Shown here in pieces: positions 1 to 5,130 of a DNA stretch of 8,291 nt; within the stretch, counting starts at the first letter, position 1; every line of letters starts with the position of its first letter. A program made the position numbers and the translations under genes. This DNA comes from Actinomycetes bacterium (GTDB lineage: Bacteria > Actinomycetota > Acidimicrobiia > Acidimicrobiales > Microtrichaceae): NCBI GenBank assembly GCA_023437745.1, contig JAEZFI010000063.1:1-8291 (forward strand), written 5' to 3'. The notes beneath the pieces were generated by a model. The model made no database searches and was not told the origin of the DNA. It saw nothing but the letters and a program-made list of their open reading frames with translations.

Positions 1-171
1 CGACCGGCGGCGCCGCCCCTCGCCACGTGGATCGTCATGGCGCTCGGCGCGGCGATCGTGGTCACCGGGATGACCGTGGCCGCCGAGGTCGCCAACGGGG
101 TCCGCCTGGTGGCCGGGCACGGCGCGACCTTCCGCCGGCACGCCTCGGCGTCACGGGTGGCCCGCTCGTGA
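1..171 (+). CDS. C-terminal end of a membrane protein, MauE-like by context (partial, 5' end outside window)
   Basis: Frame 1 is open from the window edge to a TGA at 169-171 and gives the last 56 residues of a protein. Residues about 10-28 (WIVMALGAAIVVTGMTVAA) form one hydrophobic membrane segment. A short basic tail rich in Arg and His follows, typical of a cytoplasmic end. The TGA lies inside the GTG start of the next gene (GTGA), so the two are probably translated in a coupled way. The next genes encode a methylamine dehydrogenase light-chain-like protein and a MauD-like thioredoxin. In known mau clusters the membrane partner of MauD is MauE, a DoxX-like protein of about four membrane helices that helps build the disulfides of MauA. 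The fragment itself carries no diagnostic motif, so the MauE call rests on context. It could be another small membrane protein. Confidence 0.55.
   Translation, partial: RPAAPPLATWIVMALGAAIVVTGMTVAAEVANGVRLVAGHGATFRRHASASRVARS
155..160 (+). promoter_or_regulatory. Ribosome binding site for the light-chain-like gene
   Basis: GGGTGG lies 7 bases before the GTG at 168. With the GTGA overlap and the twin-arginine signal that follows, it favours this start over the in-frame GTG at 27. Confidence 0.45.
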
Positions 172-1397
172 GCTCCCGCCTGGTCGATCGCGCCGCCACC
201 GCGCTCTCACGCCGCCTCGACCGCCGGAGCTTCGTCTCACGCGCCGCGATGGTGGGGTCGGCGGCGGTCGTCGCCCCCGCGACGTTCGCACTCACCCCCA
301 CGTCGGCCTACGCGGCGGTGTGCAACTGCCAGGGCAGCCGGTGCGTGTGCGGCTCGATGTGCTGCGACGGGTACACCGAGTTCTGCTGCACGCTCAGCGG
401 TGTGAACGCCTGCCCGCCCGGCTCGGTGGCGGCGGGCTGGTGGAAGGTCGACGGCTCGGAGTTCTGCGGCGGAGCCGCCCGCTACTACCTCGACTGCAAC
501 GCCCAGTGCGGTGGCTGCGGCTGCGGGCGGAACGGCCTCTGCGACGGCGCCTGCTCGGGCACCGGGTGCGGGTGCGCCGGCGGCAACTGCAACAACCGGA
601 AGTCGGGCTGCACCAAGTTCCGGTACGGGCAGTGCCACCAGGAGATGGCGTGCCTCGGCCCGATCATCTGCCGGGTCGTGACGTGCACGCCGCCGTGGCT
701 CTACGACCCCTCGTGCACGACGAGCGTCCGGACCGACAACGCCACCCGTTCGCACCATCGCCCGTGCCTCGACCAGCCCGTTGGCGCCCTCGACGGCGTC
801 ACCGACCTGGGCGGCACCGTGCGCGTCACGGGCTGGGCGGTCGATCAGGCCGACCAGGTGCCCACGGAGATCCGTGTCTTCGTCGACGGGCACTTCGTGC
901 ACAGCTCGCAGACGAACGTGCCACGCCCGGACGTGTCGTCGCTGCTGCCGTTCTCGATCTCCACCCAGGGCTTCGACGTCGAGGTGCCCGTGGACCCGGG
1001 ACGACACCTGCTGTGCATCTTCGCCATCGACCAGGGCACCGGGAAGGGGACGACGCTGGGGGTGGTCCAGCGCGACGTCGTGCCGCTGCGCGGGAGCCTG
1101 GACGCCGTCTCGGCCCCCGGCGACGGCTGGGTGGTGGCCGAGGGCTGGGCCGTCGATCCGATCGCAGGGTCCGGACCGGCGGTGGTGCGCGTGCTGATCG
1201 ACGGCCAGCGCGTCGGCGAGGTGGCAGCGGCCAGCGACCGGCCCGACCTCGGCGGGCTCTACCCGACGATCGGCCAGGCCCATGGGTACCGCTCCGAGTT
1301 CCGGACCACCCCCGGCCCGCATCAGATCTGCACCCAGATCCTCGCCGGCCGGGGCACGGTCGTGGACCTCGGGTGCCGTTCGGTGGTGGTCGTGTGA
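168..1397 (+). CDS. Tat-exported cysteine-rich protein, methylamine dehydrogenase light-chain-like domain plus two C-terminal beta repeats
   Basis: The protein has 409 residues from the GTG at 168. Residues 1-49 are a Tat signal: DRRSFVSRAA at 18-27, a hydrophobic stretch to about 42, and likely cleavage after TSAYA (45-49). Residues 52-200 hold 26 cysteines in 149 residues. The order CPPG (82-85), Trp-Trp (91-92), a YYLDC motif (106-110), C114 and CGC (117-119) follows the methylamine dehydrogenase light chain MauA, which has NCPPG, SW, a YRDC motif and CPC. MauA builds the TTQ cofactor from two tryptophans. The first may match W91 or W92, but the second site (WCFG in MauA) appears as ACLG at 161-164 here, so TTQ is unlikely. 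Residues 206-409 are two beta-rich repeats of a type found in secreted actinobacterial proteins. It sits between a MauE-like end and a MauD-like thioredoxin, which suggests assisted disulfide formation. The product is secreted and its function is unknown. The MauA relation comes from remembered sequences and is not computed. Confidence 0.8.
   Translation: MSSRLVDRAATALSRRLDRRSFVSRAAMVGSAAVVAPATFALTPTSAYAAVCNCQGSRCVCGSMCCDGYTEFCCTLSGVNACPPGSVAAGWWKVDGSEFCGGAARYYLDCNAQCGGCGCGRNGLCDGACSGTGCGCAGGNCNNRKSGCTKFRYGQCHQEMACLGPIICRVVTCTPPWLYDPSCTTSVRTDNATRSHHRPCLDQPVGALDGVTDLGGTVRVTGWAVDQADQVPTEIRVFVDGHFVHSSQTNVPRPDVSSLLPFSISTQGFDVEVPVDPGRHLLCIFAIDQGTGKGTTLGVVQRDVVPLRGSLDAVSAPGDGWVVAEGWAVDPIAGSGPAVVRVLIDGQRVGEVAAASDRPDLGGLYPTIGQAHGYRSEFRTTPGPHQICTQILAGRGTVVDLGCRSVVVV
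783..1394 (+). repeat. Two tandem protein-level repeats (about 100 residues each) at the C-terminus of the cysteine-rich protein
   Basis: Repeat 1 is residues 206-305 (783-1082) and repeat 2 is residues 308-409 (1089-1394). Both follow the order LD-V (208-211; 311-314), GWAVD (222-226; 326-330), IRVFVDG or VRVLIDG (235-241; 340-346), RPD (253-255; 358-360), G-F/Y (268-269; 373-374), PG-H--C (277-283; 382-388) and LG followed by V or C (297-299; 401-403). The pattern matches a beta-sandwich-like repeat I recall from actinobacterial secreted lysozymes and other wall-associated proteins. A role in binding the envelope or glycans is inference. The DNA copies have diverged, so this is an old duplication. 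Confidence 0.75.
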
Positions 1398-1419
1398 GGT
1401 CCGAGCAACCAGCTGACCA

Positions 1420-1426
1420 GGAAGGA
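1420..1426 (+). promoter_or_regulatory. Ribosome binding site for the MauD-like gene
   Basis: GGAAGGA lies 8 bases before the ATG at 1435. It is the clearest Shine-Dalgarno sequence in the window and supports this start. The 37-base gap from the previous stop shows no hairpin terminator, so the gene is probably co-transcribed with its upstream neighbour. Confidence 0.7.
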
Positions 1427-1434
1427 CAGGACGG

Positions 1435-2205
1435 ATGACGGCAGTGGTCTGGGCTCTCGTGGTGGTGGTCGCCCTCCTGGTGGTGATGGTGCTGGGCCTG
1501 CTCCGGTCCCACGCCGAGATCCTCCGGGCGCTCCACGACCTCGGCGTGAACCTCGAGGACGACCCGGCGACCCCCGGGACGTTCGACGTCCGCGATCACC
1601 CGCACGACGACATGCCGGCGACGCTGGCCGGCGTGACCGGCCCCGTCCCGTCCGCCGGCGGCCTCGTCGGTGCGCACGACCTGATGGGCGTGTCGCCCGA
1701 GGGTGACGGCGTGGCGGTGGCGGTGACCGCCGTGCGGACGCCGACGCTGCTGGCCTTCCTCTCGTCGGGTTGCGCCACCTGCCTCGACTTCTGGGACGCC
1801 TTCGCGGAGGAGTCGAACCGGTCGATCGGTGGCGCGGGCTGCGAGCTGGTCCTGGTGACCAAGGGGCCCGAGTCCGAGAGCCCGGCCGCGGTCGCCAAGC
1901 TGGCGCCGCCCGACGTGGTGTGCGTGATGTCCGACCACGCCTTCGAGGACTACGGCGTGCCCGTCGCCCCGTACTTCGTCCTGGTGGACGCGTCCGGCGC
2001 CGTGATCGGCGAGGGCGTGGCCCCGTCGTTCGAGCAGCTCCAGTCGCTCCTCGACAAGGCCGTGGCCGACCGCGGCCATCGCCGCAGTCGACGTGAGGTC
2101 CTCGGGGGTCGTGGCCGCAGCCGGGCCGAGCGCATCGACCGCGAGCTGGCGGAGGCGGGCATCACACCCGGGCACCCGTCGCTCCACTCCGACCCGAGAC
2201 CGTGA
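1435..2205 (+). CDS. Membrane-anchored thioredoxin-like protein, MauD-type
   Basis: The protein has 256 residues. Residues 3-22 form one N-terminal membrane helix, followed by a short region likely to pack as a helix (25-40) and a linker rich in Asp and Pro. The thioredoxin-like domain covers about 75-212. It has a hydrophobic strand, then the active site SGCATC (111-116; cysteines 113 and 116), and a VAPYFVLVD segment (177-185) in which P179 is the likely cis-proline next to the active site. This layout fits MauD and related TlpA/ResA-like thiol-disulfide proteins. MauD assists disulfide formation during maturation of the MauA light chain. Its upstream neighbour encodes a protein with 26 clustered cysteines, so that is its likely client. 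Beyond about residue 212 there is an Arg-rich tail of roughly 45 residues that I do not expect in MauD, which is usually near 200 residues. Whether it oxidises, reduces or isomerises disulfides cannot be told from the sequence. Confidence 0.82.
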   Translation: MTAVVWALVVVVALLVVMVLGLLRSHAEILRALHDLGVNLEDDPATPGTFDVRDHPHDDMPATLAGVTGPVPSAGGLVGAHDLMGVSPEGDGVAVAVTAVRTPTLLAFLSSGCATCLDFWDAFAEESNRSIGGAGCELVLVTKGPESESPAAVAKLAPPDVVCVMSDHAFEDYGVPVAPYFVLVDASGAVIGEGVAPSFEQLQSLLDKAVADRGHRRSRREVLGGRGRSRAERIDRELAEAGITPGHPSLHSDPRP

Positions 2206-2639
2206 CGACCCGACGCCTCGCCGCGCACGGCCTGTCGCTCGCGGTCCCATCCGGCTGGGACGCCCGCATCGAGCGGCGTGCCGGCGCCCACCCGGTGCTG
2301 CACGCCTCGACCCAGCGGTTGCCGGCCGTCCGGGGCGACTACGGCAGCGGGTTGGTGGAGAAGATGGGTGGCCGCGACGTCTTCGTCGGGCTGGTCGAGT
2401 TCGACCCCGCCGACGGCACCTCGCCGATGTTCACCGGGCGGGGCATCCCCGTCCTGCGCGACACCGACTTCGACCCGTCGGCCCAGCAGCGCGTCATCCC
2501 CGGGATGTGCGGCACGCAGCAGTTCCTGGTCGTGGGGGAGCGCGCGTTCTGCCTCTACGTGGTGCTCGGCTCGTGGGTGATGCGCCGCACCCTCACGACG
2601 AAGGCGAACACGGTCGTCCGCACGATCGCCGTCACCTGA
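2202..2639 (+). CDS. Conserved-looking hypothetical protein, 145 residues
   Basis: The GTG start at 2202 overlaps the TGA of the MauD-like gene by 4 bases, so translation is probably coupled. The protein has no signal peptide, no membrane helix and no cysteine cluster (only two cysteines, in GMCGT and AFCLY). An N-terminal LSLAVPSGWDARI stretch and a closing GERAFCLYVVLGSW strand suggest an alpha/beta fold with an antiparallel sheet, loosely like the PsbP/DcrB type, but this is a weak impression. I do not recognise a family. The tight linkage to the light-chain-like and thioredoxin genes suggests a cytoplasmic role in the same system, for example as a chaperone or quality-control factor for the Tat substrate. 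That role is inference only. The gene ends the + strand unit and is followed by a convergent gene. Confidence 0.75.
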   Translation: MTTRRLAAHGLSLAVPSGWDARIERRAGAHPVLHASTQRLPAVRGDYGSGLVEKMGGRDVFVGLVEFDPADGTSPMFTGRGIPVLRDTDFDPSAQQRVIPGMCGTQQFLVVGERAFCLYVVLGSWVMRRTLTTKANTVVRTIAVT

Positions 2640-2643
2640 TCGA

Positions 2644-2661
2644 CGCGTTCCGCGGAACGCG
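2644..2661. repeat. Perfect 18-bp palindrome between convergent genes, possible bidirectional terminator
   Basis: CGCGTTCCGCGGAACGCG reads the same on both strands. It lies in the 42-bp gap between the stop of the 145-residue protein gene and the stop of serC. As RNA it could fold into a 7-bp stem with a CGCG loop from either strand. Neither side has a T-run, so it is not a classical intrinsic terminator, but its position between two convergent gene ends suits a terminator without a U tract. A protein-binding site is the other option. Confidence 0.6.
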
Positions 2662-2681
2662 GGGTGCACCAAGACCGACCG

Positions 2682-3803
2682 TCAGGTCAGCCGTTCGAGG
2701 ACGTAGTCGATGCTGGCGAGGAGGGCGCCGATGTCCGACGGGTCGATGGCCGGGAAGCAGGCGATGCGGAGCTGGTTGCGACCGAGCTTGCGGTACGGCT
2801 CGGTGTCGAGGATGCCGTTGGCCCGGAGCGCCTTGGCGATGGCGGCGGCGTCGACCGAGTCGTCGAAGTCGATCGTGGCGACCACCCGGCTGCGCTCGGC
2901 GGGGTCCTTCACGAACGGCGTGGCCACCTCGCTCGCCTCGGCCCACGCGTAGAGCGCACCGGACGAGGTGTCGCAGCGCTTGGCGGCGAACTCGAGGCCG
3001 CCCTGGTCCAGGATCCACCGGAGCTGCTGGTTGGCCAGCATGACCGTCGCGAGGGCCGGCGTGTTGTAGGTCTGGTCCTTGCGCGAGTTGTCGAGGGCGA
3101 TTCCCAGGTCGAAGAAGGCGGGCACCCACCGGTCGCTCGCGGCGATGCGCTCGATGCGTTCGATGGCGCGGGGCGAGCACGCCGCCAGCCACAGCCCGCC
3201 GTCCGAGGCGAGGCACTTCTGGGGGGCGAAGTAGTAGACGTCCACCTCGCGTGCGTCGAAGCGCAGACCGCCGGCCGCCGACGTGGCGTCGACCAGCACG
3301 AGCGCGTCGTCGTCGGCGCCCTCGGGGCGGGTGAGCGGCATCATGACGCCCGTCGAGGTCTCGTTGTGGGTGAGGCAGTAGGCGTCGATGCCCGCCGCGG
3401 CGACGGCGTGCGGATGGGTGCCCGCGTCGGACGAGATGATCACCGGGTCGCCGAGGTGGGGGGCCGCCGCCGCAGCCTGGCCGAACTTGGACGAGAACTC
3501 GCCGAACGAGAGGTGCTGGCTCTTCGACTCGATCAGCCCGAACGTGGCGATGTCCCAGAACGCGGTCGTGCCCCCGTTGCCGAGCAGCACCTCGTAGCCG
3601 TCGGGGAGGCTGAACAGCTCGGAGATCGCGTTGCGGAGCGCGCCGACCTCGAACCGGACGGTGGCCTGGCGGTGAGAGGTGCCGAGATAGGCAGGTGCGG
3701 CAGCGGCGAGCGCCTCGATAGCCTCAGGGCGGACCTTGGATGGTCCACATCCGAAACGTCCGTCGACGGGCAGGAGCTCCTGGGGGATGGTGATGTCGGT
3801 CAC
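2682..3803 (-). CDS. serC: Phosphoserine aminotransferase, mycobacterial type
   Basis: The protein has 373 residues from a GTG (complement of 3801-3803). It moves an amino group between glutamate and 3-phosphohydroxypyruvate to give phosphoserine, the second step of serine synthesis, in the cytoplasm. Visible marks are GRFGCGPSKVR (15-25), TSHRQ (42-46), GNGGTTAFWD (75-84) with W83 placed to stack on PLP, HNETSTGV (146-153), VDATSAAGG (171-179), the PLP-lysine motif YYFAPQK (190-196, K196), TYNTPA (245-250) and EPYRKLGRNQLRI (335-347). These fit the actinobacterial form of SerC closely over its full length, so it appears intact. The residue after the lysine is Cys, where I would expect Asn in mycobacterial SerC. 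It is transcribed away from the aspartate aminotransferase gene across a 78-bp shared upstream region and converges on the light-chain operon. No strong Shine-Dalgarno sequence precedes the start. Confidence 0.95.
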   Translation of the reverse strand: MTDITIPQELLPVDGRFGCGPSKVRPEAIEALAAAAPAYLGTSHRQATVRFEVGALRNAISELFSLPDGYEVLLGNGGTTAFWDIATFGLIESKSQHLSFGEFSSKFGQAAAAAPHLGDPVIISSDAGTHPHAVAAAGIDAYCLTHNETSTGVMMPLTRPEGADDDALVLVDATSAAGGLRFDAREVDVYYFAPQKCLASDGGLWLAACSPRAIERIERIAASDRWVPAFFDLGIALDNSRKDQTYNTPALATVMLANQQLRWILDQGGLEFAAKRCDTSSGALYAWAEASEVATPFVKDPAERSRVVATIDFDDSVDAAAIAKALRANGILDTEPYRKLGRNQLRIACFPAIDPSDIGALLASIDYVLERLT

Positions 3804-3881
3804 CGGCCCAGTTTCGCCGCCCGTCCGCCGCCGGGCGAATCACTTCGACCCCTCGACCGCCTCCCGACCATCGGACCCCAC
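3804..3881. promoter_or_regulatory. Divergent upstream region of serC and the aspartate aminotransferase gene
   Basis: These 78 bases separate two outward-facing start codons, so both promoters must lie here or within the opposite gene. An inverted repeat TTCGCC (3813-3818) / GGCGAA (3834-3839) with a 15-base spacer sits toward the serC side. No convincing -35/-10 pair can be named in either direction. Confidence 0.4.
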
Positions 3882-5126
3882 GTGAGCGACCCCCGCACCC
3901 CCGCCAGCCCCACCCCAGCGCCCGTCCAGCGGCCCCGCATCTCGGCCCGCGTCGGCACCATCGCGCCGTCCGCCACGCTGGCCGTCGACGCCAAGGCCAA
4001 GGCGCTCAAGGCGGCGGGGGAGCCGGTGATCGGCTTCGGGGCGGGCGAGCCCGACTTCCCCACGCCCGAGGCGATCGTCGAAGCCGCGGTCGCCGCCTGC
4101 CGTGACCCGAAGAACCACAAGTACACCCCCGCCGCCGGCCTCCCGGAGCTGCGACAGGCGATCGCCGACAAGACCGCCCGGGACTCGGGGTACGAGGTGG
4201 GCGCCGCCCAGGTGCTCGTGACGAACGGCGGCAAGCACGCCCTCTTCAACACGTTCGCCACGCTGCTCGACCCGGGCGACGAGGTCATCCTGCCGGCGCC
4301 CTACTGGACCACGTATCCCGAGTCGATCGCCCTGGCCGGCGGCGTCCCGGTGGTCGTCGACACGGACCTCGAGAGCGGCTTCCGCGTCTCGATCGACCAG
4401 CTGGACGCGGCGCTCACCCCTGCCACCAAGGCCCTGGTGTTCGTGTCGCCGTCCAACCCGACCGGCGCGGTGTACCCGCCGGAGCTGGTGGCGGAGATCG
4501 GGCGCTGGGCGGTCGATCGTGGCATCTGGGTCGTGACCGACGAGATCTACGAGCACCTCGTCTACGGGGACGCCCGGTTCTCGTCGATGCCCGTCGAGGT
4601 GCCCGAGCTCGCCGAGCGCTGCGTGGTCGTCAACGGCGTCGCCAAGACGTACTCCATGACCGGGTGGCGGGTCGGCTGGATGGTCGGCCCGACGGACGTG
4701 ATCGCCGCCGCCACCAACCTGCAGTCCCACGCCACGTCGAACGTCGACAACATCGCCCAGCGGGCGGCCCTGGCCGCCGTCTCCGGTGACCTGTCCGCCG
4801 TGGCGGAGATGCGCGCCGCGTTCGACCGCCGCCGGCAGACGATGGTGAAGCTCCTCTCCGCCATCGACGGGGTCACCTGCCCCGAACCCGAGGGCGCGTT
4901 CTACTGCTTCCCCTCGTTCGAGGGTCTGCTCGGCCGTTCCATCGGCGGCGTCACCTCGACGACGACGGTGCAGCTCGCCGAGGCCATCCTCGAGCAGGCG
5001 AAGGTCGCCGTGGTCCCGGGCGAGGCCTTCGGCGCTCCCGGGTTCATGCGGTTCAGCTTCGCCCTCGGGGACGACGACCTCGGTGAGGGCGTCACGCGGA
5101 TCGCCGACTGGGTGGCGCAGGGCTGA
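3882..5126 (+). CDS. aspC: Aspartate aminotransferase, class I subgroup Ib
   Basis: The protein has 414 residues from the GTG at 3882. It is a PLP enzyme that exchanges amino groups between aspartate and 2-oxoglutarate, and some subgroup Ib members also accept prephenate. Seen here are SATLAVDAKAKALKAAG (30-46), the GFGAGEPDFPTP motif (51-62), APYWTTYP (139-146), SPSNPTGA (189-196, N192), VVTDEIYE (217-224, D220 and Y223), the PLP lysine K255 in VAKTYSMTGWRVGW (253-266), and R390 in FMRFSFAL (388-395), which should hold the substrate carboxylate. The length and motif order are normal. The first 18 or so residues are Pro/Ala-rich and outside the usual fold. The start is not certain because no good ribosome binding site precedes it, but the frame further upstream is antisense to serC and can be excluded. 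The next gene begins 4 bases after the stop. Confidence 0.93.
   Translation: MSDPRTPASPTPAPVQRPRISARVGTIAPSATLAVDAKAKALKAAGEPVIGFGAGEPDFPTPEAIVEAAVAACRDPKNHKYTPAAGLPELRQAIADKTARDSGYEVGAAQVLVTNGGKHALFNTFATLLDPGDEVILPAPYWTTYPESIALAGGVPVVVDTDLESGFRVSIDQLDAALTPATKALVFVSPSNPTGAVYPPELVAEIGRWAVDRGIWVVTDEIYEHLVYGDARFSSMPVEVPELAERCVVVNGVAKTYSMTGWRVGWMVGPTDVIAAATNLQSHATSNVDNIAQRAALAAVSGDLSAVAEMRAAFDRRRQTMVKLLSAIDGVTCPEPEGAFYCFPSFEGLLGRSIGGVTSTTTVQLAEAILEQAKVAVVPGEAFGAPGFMRFSFALGDDDLGEGVTRIADWVAQG
5119..5122 (+). promoter_or_regulatory. Weak ribosome binding site for the S9 peptidase gene
   Basis: AGGG lies 8 bases before the GTG at 5131, inside the last codons of the aminotransferase gene. It supports 5131 over the upstream in-frame ATG at 5083, which would overlap the aminotransferase by 44 bases. 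Confidence 0.4.
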
Positions 5127-5130
5127 TCGC

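Noticed and set aside
27..167. Longer start (GTG at 27) for the cysteine-rich protein
   Set aside because: It adds 47 residues that are mostly Arg, Gly and Pro, overlaps the membrane protein in another frame, and would bury the Tat signal. The GTG at 168 has a ribosome binding site and a GTGA overlap.
168..2205. A working methylamine dehydrogenase (mauA/mauD) locus
   Set aside because: The second TTQ tryptophan seems absent, no heavy chain, amicyanin or MauG is visible, and the light-chain-like protein carries extra domains.
826..2250. 474-residue open frame on the - strand
   Set aside because: It spans two well-supported + strand genes and gives low-complexity Arg/Pro/Gly sequence, so it is a shadow.
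2644..2661. LexA-type SOS box
   Set aside because: The actinobacterial box reads GAAC-N4-GTTC. This site reads GTTC-CGCG-GAAC, the opposite order, and lies between gene ends.
3210..3230. Damaged SerC active site, because Cys follows the PLP lysine
   Set aside because: The lysine and its FAPQK context are intact. A neighbouring Asn-to-Cys change is not known to stop activity.
2664..3881. N-terminal extension of the aspartate aminotransferase frame back to 2664
   Set aside because: The whole stretch is antisense to serC, and the extra residues are low-complexity Arg/Gly/Val text. The family-like sequence begins after 3882.
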